From assembly GCA_937877455.1 (NCBI GenBank), contig CALFIU010000123.1, positions 1 through 46,860 of the forward strand: a stretch of 46,860 bases of DNA, given 5' to 3'. This stretch comes from an uncultured Bacteroidales bacterium. Its GTDB lineage: Bacteria; Bacteroidota; Bacteroidia; Bacteroidales; UBA3824. Below the pieces are notes generated by a model, which did not search any database, had not been told where the DNA came from, and saw only the letters and a program-made list of their open reading frames with translations. A program made the position numbers and the translations under genes. Below are positions 8,074 to 17,760 of the stretch, in pieces; the stretch's first letter is position 1, and the number at the start of each line of letters is the position of its first letter.

Positions 8074-8703
8074 ATGGTTGGATTTTTAAGAATTTTTTTT
8101 TCTGTTGTTTTTTGTTGCAGTGTTTTATCAACCTCAGCTCAGATTATTCTGCATGGTGAAGAGCTAAAAGATAATGAGCGTCTTAAAAAAGCCGAGGTTG
8201 TAAAAGGCTATGTGCGTCCAAGCGATACTTTGCTTGTGGTTATGCACAATCCTATTGTTATAATGCCTCCGCGTAGGTTTATGACCGAAAAAGAAAAAAA
8301 GTATTATTATAAGTTGGTTTATAATATAAAGAAGGTATTGCCTTATGCAAAAATTATTCGCAAAGTTTATGCAGAGATTGAGGATAGTCTGGCTAAAATT
8401 GATGATGAATCATTGCGAAAGGAATATATTAAAAGTCAAGAAAAAACTTTGCGTGCCAATTTTGAAAAACAACTTATCCATCTTACTGTTTCTCAAGGTC
8501 GTATTTTGATTAAATTGGTTGATAGAGAAACTGGTTTTACTACTTACGAGGTGTTACGTGAACTCAAAGGCGATTTTAATGCTGTTCTTTATCAAGGAAT
8601 TGCGCGTTTGTTTGGTAGTAACCTTAAAAGTGAATACGATGCTAAGGAAGAGGATAAGATGATTGAAGAAATTATTCACCACATTGAGAACGGGAGACTT
8701 TGA
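8074..8703 (+). CDS. DUF4294 family secreted protein
   Basis: The 209-residue product has a Sec signal peptide (residues 1-22, ending near STSAQ) and then the DUF4294 body: a basic, helix-rich core with KKYYYKLVYNIKKVLPYAKI near residues 73-92 and the LIKLVDRETGFTTYEVLREL segment near 150-170. DUF4294 is a Bacteroidota-specific family of unknown function, expected in the periplasm. The gene is transcribed alone from its own promoter, divergent from the acyl-CoA synthetase unit and convergent with waaA. No catalytic motif is visible. Confidence 0.85.
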   Translation: MVGFLRIFFSVVFCCSVLSTSAQIILHGEELKDNERLKKAEVVKGYVRPSDTLLVVMHNPIVIMPPRRFMTEKEKKYYYKLVYNIKKVLPYAKIIRKVYAEIEDSLAKIDDESLRKEYIKSQEKTLRANFEKQLIHLTVSQGRILIKLVDRETGFTTYEVLRELKGDFNAVLYQGIARLFGSNLKSEYDAKEEDKMIEEIIHHIENGRL

Positions 8704-8715
8704 ATTTTCTCCCGT
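8690..8715 (+). terminator. Terminator hairpin between DUF4294 and waaA
   Basis: A perfect 8-bp inverted repeat (ACGGGAGA at 8690-8697, complement at 8708-8715) holds the TGA stop codon of the DUF4294 gene in its loop. A T-rich run follows a few bases later. It lies between two convergent genes and could serve the rightward one. Confidence 0.5.
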
Positions 8716-8736
8716 GCTGTGTGTGATTTTTTGTAG

Positions 8737-9975
8737 TTAGAATCCACTTCCTTTTAGTATTTTTTCTGTTGCACCGAGATTTGCATTTACATATTCAAGG
8801 CATGTTTTTCCTGTTGTTTCTAATAAATAGTTGTTACTTAACAATTTGTAGAGTTGTTGATTTAACTCTGTTTGTGTGGATATTGAGTATGCACCGCCTT
8901 TTTCTACAAGATCTACGGCTTCTTTAAATTTTTTGTAATTTGGACCGAATATTACTGGTATTGAATAACTTACTGCTTCTAAGATATTGTGTATGCCTAC
9001 GCCAAAACCACCACCTACGTATGCCAATGTAGCATATTTGTAGATTTTTGATAACATACCGATGTTGTCGATAATTAGTACATCGCTTTTATTTATGGTA
9101 TCAATGTTTGATTGAGAATACTTTGAAAACTTTGTGTTTTTTAGTTTTTCAACAAGCATATCTATTCTGCTTTGGTGTATTTCGTGTGGAGCAACTATAA
9201 GTTTTAGATTTGGATTGTTGGCTTTAAGTTGCTCAAAAGCAGGTATCAAGATGTTTTCGTCAGGTGGCCATGTACTTCCTGCAACTATTATTGTGCTACC
9301 TTGGGAAAAGCGGTCGATTAATTCTATATTTCCTGCGTTGCGTGTTATTTGGCAAACACGATCAAACCTTGTGTCGCCTGCTACTGTTGTTTGCGTTATG
9401 CCTATGCTTTTGAGTAGTTTTACAGATTCTTGGTTTTGTACAAATAGCCTATTGAAAAATGTTAATACTTTGCGATATTTTTTGCCATACCATTTAAAAA
9501 ATATTTGATTTTCTCTAAAAATGGTTGAAAAAATGTACAATGGTATTTGACGTTGGTTTATTTTTTCGAGAAAATTGTACCAAAAATCGTATTTTACAAA
9601 AAATACCGTTTTTGGATTAACAGCATTTAAAAATTTTTCTGCGTTTTTTGGTGTGTCTAACGGCATATAGCAGATATAGTCTGCGTTTTTGTAGTTTTTA
9701 CGTATTTCGTATCCCGATGGAGAAAAAAATGTTACAATTATCTTGTAGTCGGGGTGATTTTCTCTAATTTTTTCAATTACGGGGCGACCTTGTTCAAATT
9801 CTCCGAGCGATGAGGCGTGTAGCCATATATTATAGTCGTTTGGATTGACATTTTTTTTCAAATTGTCAAAAATATTTTTTCGACCGTTGACAAAAAGTTT
9901 TGCTTTGCCGTTGAACAATGCAGCCGTTTTGACTACAAATCCGTAGAGGTGTATTCCCAATGTGTATAGCAACAT
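8737..9975 (-). CDS. waaA: 3-deoxy-D-manno-octulosonic acid (Kdo) transferase
   Basis: WaaA (KdtA) transfers Kdo from CMP-Kdo to lipid A precursor at the inner membrane, an essential step of lipopolysaccharide core synthesis. The 412-residue product has the family's usual length. It shows an N-terminal hydrophobic anchor (about 1-20), the Glycos_transf_N hallmark LHASSLGEFEQGRPVIEKIR near residues 52-71, FFVKYDFWYNF near 125, and the C-terminal GT-B nucleotide site YVGGGFGVGIHNILEA near 320 with ISIPVIFGP-like residues after it. It starts 4 bases after the stop codon of the dehydratase activase-like gene, so the two are probably co-transcribed although their functions appear unrelated. Confidence 0.93.
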   Translation of the reverse strand: MLLYTLGIHLYGFVVKTAALFNGKAKLFVNGRKNIFDNLKKNVNPNDYNIWLHASSLGEFEQGRPVIEKIRENHPDYKIIVTFFSPSGYEIRKNYKNADYICYMPLDTPKNAEKFLNAVNPKTVFFVKYDFWYNFLEKINQRQIPLYIFSTIFRENQIFFKWYGKKYRKVLTFFNRLFVQNQESVKLLKSIGITQTTVAGDTRFDRVCQITRNAGNIELIDRFSQGSTIIVAGSTWPPDENILIPAFEQLKANNPNLKLIVAPHEIHQSRIDMLVEKLKNTKFSKYSQSNIDTINKSDVLIIDNIGMLSKIYKYATLAYVGGGFGVGIHNILEAVSYSIPVIFGPNYKKFKEAVDLVEKGGAYSISTQTELNQQLYKLLSNNYLLETTGKTCLEYVNANLGATEKILKGSGF

Positions 9976-9979
9976 TTTT

Positions 9980-12900
9980 TTACAAGTTTTTTAGCATAAA
10001 ATAAAGCCTATTTGTAATGTTTACATCGCTTGCTCCGTCGTCGTAGTCGAGAAAGAGTAAGTTGAGATTTGGATATTGTTTTCGTAATTTTTTTTCTATG
10101 CCCTTGCTTATCACTTGATTGGCGATACAACCAAAGGGCTGTACACTTATTATGTTTTTTATTCCTTGCTTTGCAAAAGATGATATTTCTGCGCTAATAA
10201 GCCATCCTTCGCCAAATTGGTTGCTTAGGCTTAATGTTTGTGCAGCATCAGCAGCTATTTGTTCTATGGAATGGAATACAAATGGGTATTTGCTTTTGGC
10301 AAGTATTTTTTTTACTTTTTCGGTGGCATTGTTGATGTAGCGACTAAAAAACTTGAGTAGTACCCATGTGGAGAATTTTTTGTGAGCGAGGTTCATCTCC
10401 CAATTTTTTCTAACGTTTACAATTTCTTGTGTAAAAAATTCAAGAATGGGTGGAAATACCACTTCTACACCTTCTTCTACAAGTTTGTCGGAGATAAATT
10501 TATGACCAAAGCGGTTGTACTTTACGTATATTTCGCCTACTATGGCTATACGTGGTACATCTTTTTCGTATGCCTCAAAATTATTGGCCTCAGTTGTCAT
10601 TTTTTCTATGAGGTTGTAAATTTTTGATGGTTGGTTGTATGGCATCTCCAATTTTAGGGCTTTAAGATATTTTTCTTTAAAGTTTTCTGCGCTACCTTTC
10701 TGTTTCTCTCGAACTACAAGTACGTAGTAAAATCTTAATAATGTGTCGATATAAAAGGCGGCTGCAAGTGTTATTGGCAGTAGTTTTAGCCAATTTATCT
10801 GAAAACCGGGTTGTGGGTTGATTGTTTTGCCAGCAGTGCCAACACTTATAATAGGTATGTCGGGGTATCCTGCCGAGATTAATGCTTTTTTCATTAATGC
10901 TAAGTATGACGAAGCTCTGCATTGCCCACCTGTTTGGGTTATTCCAAAGGCTATTTCGTGCCTATCATATTGCCCTTCTTTTATGGCTTTAATCATATCG
11001 CCAACAACTATTGTTGCTGGATAACATATTTCGTTGTTGGCAAAACGCAATCCGTATTCTACCGATACTTTGTCGGGGCGAGGAAGGTTGATGAGTTTGT
11101 AGCCACTCATTTTGAATAGTATAGGTAATACTTCGCTATATCCGTCGGCAAAGTATGGGGCAAGTATGGTGCGTTTGCGATCTTCGTTGCCAAAAGGTTT
11201 TACTGTTTGACGTTCACGTTTTTGGGGACGTTCGCTTAGGTTCATTACTTTGTAACTTTCCATTAGTGAGCGTATCCTTAGAAGTATGCTTCCTGTAGAG
11301 TTTATCTCGTCTATCCTTATTACTGTGTTTGATTTGCCTGCCGCACGGAGTATCTCTGTTACTTCGTCTACCACAACAGCATCAGGTCCGCATCCAAAAG
11401 AATTGAGTTGTACAAATGTAACGTGCATATCTTGCTGAGCCACCCATTGTGCTGCGTTCATTATTCTGTTTGGGTATGCCCATTGGGGAATTACCTGAAG
11501 CTCCATAATATCAAGGTATGCAGATAAACTATCTTCTGATATTACACTTGCACCAAGGTCGGCTATTATGTCGGGTGTTTTTTGGTTTATGAGAGGATCA
11601 GCATGGTAGGGACGACCAGCAAGAACAACAAGTAGTCTATTGTCGCGTTTGGCGTTTTCTATTATTTCCATTGCTTCAACGGCTATTTGACTACGGTATT
11701 CGCGTTGTGCTTCAAGTGCGAGTGAAAAAGCTTTTTTAATAGTTGGAGCTTCTATACCTATTGATTTTAGGTATTTTTTGCAAGTGTTGTATAGTAGTTT
11801 TTCGTCGTTGAAATTAACTTCTGGGTTGTCGAATGGTATGCCATATTTGCCCAATGGATCGATACTACTTTTTATAACATCGCTATAGCCGCTTACTATT
11901 GGGCAATTGAAACTGTTTTCTGTATTGTTGTATTCGTTTTTTTCGTATGTTACTATTGGGTAGAATATTCTGTCGGGCTTTTGTTTTATTGCCCACATGA
12001 TGTGTCCGTGTACGAGTTTTGCAGGAAAACAGATATTGTCGCTCATTATTGTGCCACTTCCGTCTTCGTATAGTGCCATTGTTGTTGGCGGAGTTAGTAG
12101 CACGTTTATGTTGCAAGCCGAAAATAATTTGTGCCAAAATGGATAGTTGCTATATTGGTTTAATACCCTTGGTATAGCAATAGTTAATTTTGGGTTTACT
12201 ATTTTTTCTTGACGATCGAATAGTAATTTGTAGCGACGTGCAAAGAGGTTTTCGCCTTTTTCTGTTGATGAGCCTTTACTATTGAATACTTTTTGACATT
12301 TGTTGCCGCTGTAGTATGTGCGTTTGTTGTTGAATTTGAATGCTGTTACAAGGCAATTGTTTTCGCAACCTTTACAAAGTACTTGTTTGTTGGTATAGTC
12401 TAATGCTTTGTCAAGATTGTCAAGTCCAACAAATGTGCTTTCGGTTTTGGTTTGGTGCATAAACTGTGTTTTTGCATATATTGCTGCGCCAAAAGCACCC
12501 ATCATTTCGGGTATGTCGGTAGATGTGAGTTTTTTGCCAGTCATTATTTCTAATGCACGATAAACTGCAGGATTTTTAAATGTTCCACCTTGTACCACGA
12601 GTGTTTGTCCAAGTTCGTCGAAGTTTCTTAGTTTTAATACTTTGAATAATGCGTTTTTTATTACCGAGAATGCTAATCCTGCGCTTATGTCGTTTATTGT
12701 TGCGTTTTCTCTTAGCGATTGTTTTACTTTGCTATTCATAAAAACGGTGCAACGTGTTCCCAAGTCGCATGGTGCATTGCTAATGCAGGCTTTTTGTGCA
12801 AATTCTGGTGTTGAAATGCCAAGACTGCGTGCAAATGTTTCTATAAAACTACCACATCCGGCACTGCAACTTTCGTTTAATTCTATTCGATTTATAACCC

Positions 12901-14233
12901 CATTTTGTATAAAGATGGCTTTCATATCTTGACCACCGATGTCCATTATAAAATCTACCTTGGGGTTGAGATATTGTGCTGCGCTAAAGTGTGCAAGCGT
13001 TTCTACAATGCCATAATCTATGCCCATAGCTGCTTTAACGAGGTCTTCTCCGTATCCTGTTACGGCAGAGGCAGAGATTGTTAGTAAGCGTTTTTCTAAG
13101 GTTTGCTTATTTTGTTGATAAAATTCATTTAGCCCATTGTGTATTTTTTCAAGTGTATTGCCACCGTTGTTGACGTAGTGGGAATAGATTAATTCGTTGT
13201 TTTCTCCAATAATAGCTATTTTGCTTGTTGTACTACCGCTATCAATGCCTAAAAATAGATTTTTGCCTTTGTATTGATCGAGCGTTATTTGTTTTGGGTT
13301 TACTATATTTCTGTTAGCAAGCCAAGTGTGATATTCTTTTTCGTCTTTGAACAATGGCGCAAGACGATCTTTTACTGGTGTTGTAATGTTTTGGCTTTCT
13401 TTTAGTTTTACAATTAGTTCCGATATTTTTATGCTTTGTACGTCGGCAGTTGAAAGTGCGGCACCACGTGCAGGAAAATATTCCGAAAAATCAGGTATTA
13501 CCATGTCTTTTTCTTCAAGGTGCATGTTTTTTAGCATTCTACGCCTTAATTCTGGCATAAATGTAAGTGGTCCACCTATGAACATAACTTTTGGTTTTAC
13601 TTCATAGCCTCGGCTTAGTGTGTTTAGGGTTTGTATTCCTACGGCATGGAATATACTTGCGGCTATATCTTCTTTTGCAACTTTGCGAGCCAACAAATTT
13701 TGAATGTCGGTTTTTGCAAATACGCCGCACCGACTTGCAATGGGGTAGTGGGTTTGGCTTTTTTCTGCCAACGAATTCATGTCTTCTATTTTTACTCCGA
13801 GCAATGCTGCCATTTGTTCTATAAATGCTCCTGTGCCGCCTGCGCAATTGCCATTCATTCTTATATCTGGACTTTTGCCAGGTGAAAAAAATATCATTTT
13901 TGTATCTTCTCCGCCTATGTCAACAAGTGTTGATACATTTTGAAATTGGTTGGAAACCACTTCGGTAGCAGCAATTACTTCTTGTACAAATTTAATATTG
14001 TTTCTTTCGCTTACGCCCATACCCGCTGTGCCTGTTATTGCTATTTTAACAGGTATATCGCCGAGTGTTGACATTGCGTTTTCCAATCCAAAAATCATTG
14101 CTTGATAAATGTAAGTGTTGTGTTTTCCGTATTGGTTGAAAACTATTTTGTTGTCTTGGTCTAACACTACCATTTTTGCTGTTGTGGAACCAATGTCCAC
14201 TCCAAGCTTGTAGTCTTGTGTGATGTTTCCCAT
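9980..14233 (-). CDS. Acyl-CoA dehydratase activase-related protein (giant fused form)
   Basis: From the ATG at 14233 this is a 1417-residue protein. The open frame extends upstream to 14293, but the family motif begins right after MGNITQDYKLGVDIGSTTAK, so the later start is chosen. It has two ASKHA ATPase modules of the BcrAD/BadFG type: phosphate loops DIGSTTAK near residue 14 and DSGSTTSK near 330, with cluster-ligand loops NGNCAGGTGAF and NESCSAGCGSF. A Cys-rich linker follows (CKGCENNCLV). The C-terminal half (about 680-1400) resembles DUF2229/HgdB-like dehydratase segments. Activases use ATP to drive a low-potential electron into 2-hydroxyacyl-CoA dehydratases. No separate dehydratase lies nearby, so the substrate is unknown. 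waaA follows 4 bases downstream. Confidence 0.85.
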   Translation of the reverse strand: MGNITQDYKLGVDIGSTTAKMVVLDQDNKIVFNQYGKHNTYIYQAMIFGLENAMSTLGDIPVKIAITGTAGMGVSERNNIKFVQEVIAATEVVSNQFQNVSTLVDIGGEDTKMIFFSPGKSPDIRMNGNCAGGTGAFIEQMAALLGVKIEDMNSLAEKSQTHYPIASRCGVFAKTDIQNLLARKVAKEDIAASIFHAVGIQTLNTLSRGYEVKPKVMFIGGPLTFMPELRRRMLKNMHLEEKDMVIPDFSEYFPARGAALSTADVQSIKISELIVKLKESQNITTPVKDRLAPLFKDEKEYHTWLANRNIVNPKQITLDQYKGKNLFLGIDSGSTTSKIAIIGENNELIYSHYVNNGGNTLEKIHNGLNEFYQQNKQTLEKRLLTISASAVTGYGEDLVKAAMGIDYGIVETLAHFSAAQYLNPKVDFIMDIGGQDMKAIFIQNGVINRIELNESCSAGCGSFIETFARSLGISTPEFAQKACISNAPCDLGTRCTVFMNSKVKQSLRENATINDISAGLAFSVIKNALFKVLKLRNFDELGQTLVVQGGTFKNPAVYRALEIMTGKKLTSTDIPEMMGAFGAAIYAKTQFMHQTKTESTFVGLDNLDKALDYTNKQVLCKGCENNCLVTAFKFNNKRTYYSGNKCQKVFNSKGSSTEKGENLFARRYKLLFDRQEKIVNPKLTIAIPRVLNQYSNYPFWHKLFSACNINVLLTPPTTMALYEDGSGTIMSDNICFPAKLVHGHIMWAIKQKPDRIFYPIVTYEKNEYNNTENSFNCPIVSGYSDVIKSSIDPLGKYGIPFDNPEVNFNDEKLLYNTCKKYLKSIGIEAPTIKKAFSLALEAQREYRSQIAVEAMEIIENAKRDNRLLVVLAGRPYHADPLINQKTPDIIADLGASVISEDSLSAYLDIMELQVIPQWAYPNRIMNAAQWVAQQDMHVTFVQLNSFGCGPDAVVVDEVTEILRAAGKSNTVIRIDEINSTGSILLRIRSLMESYKVMNLSERPQKRERQTVKPFGNEDRKRTILAPYFADGYSEVLPILFKMSGYKLINLPRPDKVSVEYGLRFANNEICYPATIVVGDMIKAIKEGQYDRHEIAFGITQTGGQCRASSYLALMKKALISAGYPDIPIISVGTAGKTINPQPGFQINWLKLLPITLAAAFYIDTLLRFYYVLVVREKQKGSAENFKEKYLKALKLEMPYNQPSKIYNLIEKMTTEANNFEAYEKDVPRIAIVGEIYVKYNRFGHKFISDKLVEEGVEVVFPPILEFFTQEIVNVRKNWEMNLAHKKFSTWVLLKFFSRYINNATEKVKKILAKSKYPFVFHSIEQIAADAAQTLSLSNQFGEGWLISAEISSFAKQGIKNIISVQPFGCIANQVISKGIEKKLRKQYPNLNLLFLDYDDGASDVNITNRLYFMLKNL

Positions 14234-14344
14234 TGCGATTTTCTTTTTTTTTGTACAAACAAAGCGGTGCAAAATTATATAAAAAAACGCCAATCCGAAA
14301 TTTTTTTGTTTATCGTGGCGTTTTTTGAATAACTATGTTTTATA

Positions 14345-14383
14345 AAAACTTGCGGATAGTTTTTTATCTATCCGTAAGTTTTT
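14345..14383 (-). terminator. Terminator of rnr
   Basis: A long inverted repeat (AAAACTTGCGGATAG and its complement with one mismatch, around a TTTTTTAT loop) lies just past the rnr stop codon. A/T runs on both sides give a U-tract on the minus strand. Confidence 0.7.
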
Positions 14384-14394
14384 ATTGAAAATGA

Positions 14395-16815
14395 TTATTC
14401 TTGAGGTTTGTTTTCTTGATTAATATTAGGTTGGTTGTTGGTTGGTTGATTATTATTTTTGCCGTGTTTTTTCTTGCTTTTTTTGTTTTGTTTTTTTTCT
14501 GTATTTCGTTTTTTGCGTTCTGCTTTTTCTGATGCTCTTTTTTCGGCATTTTTTTTCTGTCGTTCTGCTTTTTTTGCTTTACGAATAGATTTTTGGTGTT
14601 CTTCTATTTTAGATTTTGCCTTGTTTATTGCATCTGCTTTGTCGGGGTCGGTTTCTATTTTCTTTTTACTGTCTGATAGAACAAAGTCGAGTTGCTTACG
14701 CTCAAGATTAGCCTTGGCTATTTTTACTTCAAGACGGTCGCCAAGTTGAAATTTGCGTTTGCTGTAATGCCCTATAAGACAATAGTTTTGTTCATCAAAC
14801 ATATAGAAATCGTCGTCGAGATCGCGCATTGGTATCATTCCTTCTATTTTGTTTTCTTCCAATTCGCAATATATACCCCATTCGGTTATTCCTGATATTA
14901 CACCCCAATATGTTTCTCCAAGGTGGTCGCGCATAAACTCAACTTCTTTGTACTTGTCGGATGCACGTTCGGCGTTTACGGCAAGTATTTCTCTTTCTGA
15001 ACAGTGTTTACATAGTTTTTCGTATTTTTGGCGACTTGCGCTTCTTCCGCCTTGTAAATATGAGTCCAACAGACGGTGTACCATCATGTCGGGATAGCGG
15101 CGTATGGGCGAGGTAAAGTGGGTGTAGTATTTGAATCCGAGTCCATAATGTCCGATGTTTTCGGTAGAGTAAATGGCTTTTGCCATAGCTCTTACTGCGA
15201 GCGAGGATATTACTTCTTGCTCGTTGCTTCCTTTTATTTTTCCAAGAAGTGCGTTTAGTGTTTCAGAAATTAGTTCTTCGCTATTGAGGTTGATTGAATA
15301 GCCAAATTTTCCAATAAATTTTTGAAAATTTGTTAGTTTTTCGAGATCTGGTTCATCATGAATACGGTAAACGAAGGTTTTTGGGTGTGAATTTTTGTCG
15401 CGTTTTTCGCCAACAAAAGCTGCTACACGTTTGTTGGCTAATAGCATAAATTCTTCTATGAGCCAATTGGCTTCTTTGGTTTCTTTGAAATATACGTTTA
15501 TTGGTTTGCCGTTTTCGTCAATATCAAATTTTATTTCAGCTTTGTCGAATGATATTGAACCGTGAGAAAAACGATAGTCGCGTAATATTTTGGCTAAATC
15601 CCATGCTTTTAATATTTCTTGTGCATAATCGCCTTTGCCAGTTTCTATTACTTGTTGAGCTTCTTCGTAATTGAAACGGCGGTTGCTACGTATTATTGTT
15701 TTTCCAAACCATTCTGACATTAGTTCGGCTTTGTCGTTTAGTTCAAAAATGGCTGAAAATGTTAGTTTGTCTTCATCGGGTCTAAGGCTACAAAGATTGT
15801 TGCATAATGCTTCTGGTAGCATTGGTACTACTCTGTCAACAAGATAAACAGATGTTGCGCGGTTGAGTGCTTCTTTGTCAAGTGGTGTGCCTTCTTCTAT
15901 ATAATGTGTAACGTCTGCTATGTGTACGCCTACTTCCCAATTGCCATTTGGAAGTTTTTGTATTGAAATTGCGTCATCGAAGTCTTTTGCATCGGCTGGG
16001 TCGATGGTAAAAGTAGTTATGCTACGCATGTCGCGTCTTAGGGCTATCTCGTCTGGTGTTATTGTTCCGTCTATTTTTTGGGCTTCTTCTTCTATTTCTT
16101 TTGGAAAATTGTATGGCAAGTCAAACTCAGCCAGAATTGCGTGCATTTCGGTTTCGTTGTCGCCCGTAGAACCGAGAACTTCTATAATTTGCCCAATTGG
16201 ATGTTTTGCTCCTTCTGGCCATTCGGTTATCTTAGCAACTGCTTTGTCGCCAGTGGTTGCTTTCATTAGTTTGTTTAACGGTATAAATATGTCGTAGGGC
16301 ATAGTTTTGTGGTTGGTTAGCAAAAAGGCGAAATTTGGACCTTTTTCTATTGTGCCAACAAAAGTTTGTTTATACCGTTCTATTATTCTTATAACCTCAC
16401 CTTCTTGTATGCCGTTGTCTTTTCTTGCATATAGCGATACTTCAACCTTGTCGCCATGAAGTGCGTTTTTAAGATTGTTGTCCATCACTAATATTTCTTC
16501 GTCGCTGTCGTCGGGACGCACTATGGGGCTACCTTTTCGCGAAAGGTCAATAGTTCCAATTATAACGCCAGTTTTTACTAATGCGCGATAACTACCGTTG
16601 TCGAATACTATTCTGTTGGAGTTTTTGAGCGATGTAAGAACTTCGTTGAGTAGCTCCATCGATTTGTCGTCTTGTATTTTGAGCAGTTCTCCGAGTGTTT
16701 TGGCAGTAAAGTCCCAAGTTGGGTTGTTTTTAAATACATCGGTTAGTATGCGTGTAAGTGTTCGCCTATTGTAACGGTCGGCGTATGGAATATTTATGTC
16801 TGTGATATTATTCAT
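14395..16815 (-). CDS. rnr: Ribonuclease R
   Basis: RNase R is a processive 3'-5' exoribonuclease that degrades structured RNA. From the ATG at 16815 the product has 806 residues. The open frame extends to 16992, but those 59 residues are K/N/I-rich and read like intergenic DNA, whereas MNNITDINIPY begins the conserved N-terminus. Features in order: a helix-turn-helix-like start, two cold-shock domains (about 80-240), the RNB catalytic domain with DPADAKDFDDAIS near residue 270 (the Asp cluster that binds Mg2+) and HFTSPIRRYPDMMVHRLL near 570, then an S1 domain (GVISGITEWGIYCELE). A 90-residue Lys/Glu-rich tail ends in N/Q/P-rich sequence, typical of RNA-binding tails. A single-gene unit with a terminator. 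Confidence 0.93.
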   Translation of the reverse strand: MNNITDINIPYADRYNRRTLTRILTDVFKNNPTWDFTAKTLGELLKIQDDKSMELLNEVLTSLKNSNRIVFDNGSYRALVKTGVIIGTIDLSRKGSPIVRPDDSDEEILVMDNNLKNALHGDKVEVSLYARKDNGIQEGEVIRIIERYKQTFVGTIEKGPNFAFLLTNHKTMPYDIFIPLNKLMKATTGDKAVAKITEWPEGAKHPIGQIIEVLGSTGDNETEMHAILAEFDLPYNFPKEIEEEAQKIDGTITPDEIALRRDMRSITTFTIDPADAKDFDDAISIQKLPNGNWEVGVHIADVTHYIEEGTPLDKEALNRATSVYLVDRVVPMLPEALCNNLCSLRPDEDKLTFSAIFELNDKAELMSEWFGKTIIRSNRRFNYEEAQQVIETGKGDYAQEILKAWDLAKILRDYRFSHGSISFDKAEIKFDIDENGKPINVYFKETKEANWLIEEFMLLANKRVAAFVGEKRDKNSHPKTFVYRIHDEPDLEKLTNFQKFIGKFGYSINLNSEELISETLNALLGKIKGSNEQEVISSLAVRAMAKAIYSTENIGHYGLGFKYYTHFTSPIRRYPDMMVHRLLDSYLQGGRSASRQKYEKLCKHCSEREILAVNAERASDKYKEVEFMRDHLGETYWGVISGITEWGIYCELEENKIEGMIPMRDLDDDFYMFDEQNYCLIGHYSKRKFQLGDRLEVKIAKANLERKQLDFVLSDSKKKIETDPDKADAINKAKSKIEEHQKSIRKAKKAERQKKNAEKRASEKAERKKRNTEKKQNKKSKKKHGKNNNQPTNNQPNINQENKPQE

Positions 16816-17055
16816 ATTTATTTTTGTTTTATGTTTGTCAAAAATAATAAAAGTTATTTGGTTTTTCAAAATTAACTCTTTACTTTTTATGTTAAAAATT
16901 GATAATTTTGATGTTTGTTTTGTTTGAGATGATTTTTTTATATTTTTGTTGTTAAAAATAAATTTTCTGTTTTGAAAAATTGTTTTTAGCATGTTTTTTG
17001 AAAAACATTGTAATGGAAAACAATTTTTTTTATTTTATAAAATATTTTACCGGCT

Positions 17056-17760
17056 ATGAAAACATTTTCAGGTGCATTTAAACTTACGGGTTTTGATGTT
17101 GCAAAATTAAAAGTGGAACAATCTAATAGGCTACACAGCCTTTTGGCAGGCAGTGAAGGAATAGAAAATCTTCCAGTAAAAGAAGAAACGCTTTTTAATT
17201 ATATGTCTGCTGTTGATGAGTATATGGAAACGCAAAAGTATGATTTGCGTAAAACTAATGTTGGTACACAACAGGCTGATAAAGCAGTTGCTCAAGCGTG
17301 GTCGGAGATTAATTTGGCTGTAAAACTTGCTTGTAAATCAAAACGCGATGATAAAAAAATTGCAGGTCAAAAAGTTAAGGATTTGATAGACCATCATGGT
17401 TATTTTGTTAATAAAAGAAAAAACTCGCGATATGCGATAGCTGGTAAATTTTACGAAAGTCTTGTTTCGTTAGATAAATCTGTTCTTGAGTTGTGTGGTA
17501 TTTCTGAAATAGTTGAGGATTTGGCTGCTGCTTTTGAATTGAAAAAAAATGCAGATGTAGAACTTGAAAAAAGTAACAATGGTGTGTTGCCAGGACATTC
17601 GGTTGAGAAACGTAAGGCTTTAAACGATGCATTTAAAAATGTTATTAGAGAACTCGATGCAAAAATTGTTCTTGATGGTATGTCGCCACAAATGGAAGGG
17701 TTTGTATCTATACTTAATAGTTTTGCTGCCGAAGAGGGTTATACCGCCGAACTTGATTGA
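17056..17760 (+). CDS. DUF6261-like hypothetical protein
   Basis: This 234-residue, charged, almost wholly helical protein has no signal peptide or membrane segment. The heptad-like spacing and a region around NVGTQQADKAVAQAWSEINL (residues 67-86) resemble the Bacteroidota family DUF6261, which has no assigned function; this match is tentative. The gene is divergent from rnr across a 240-base AT-rich gap. Its last 22 bases overlap the 3' end of the convergent rnpA gene. Confidence 0.5.
   Translation: MKTFSGAFKLTGFDVAKLKVEQSNRLHSLLAGSEGIENLPVKEETLFNYMSAVDEYMETQKYDLRKTNVGTQQADKAVAQAWSEINLAVKLACKSKRDDKKIAGQKVKDLIDHHGYFVNKRKNSRYAIAGKFYESLVSLDKSVLELCGISEIVEDLAAAFELKKNADVELEKSNNGVLPGHSVEKRKALNDAFKNVIRELDAKIVLDGMSPQMEGFVSILNSFAAEEGYTAELD

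Noticed and set aside
14234..14293. Upstream extension of the dehydratase activase-like ORF (20 extra residues).
   Set aside because: The extra residues (MAFFYIILHRFVCTKKKKIA) are not family-like and the ATP-binding motif starts just after the later ATG at 14233.
16816..16992. Upstream extension of the RNase R ORF (59 extra residues).
   Set aside because: Low-complexity K/N/I/S sequence typical of translated intergenic DNA; the conserved start lies at 16815.
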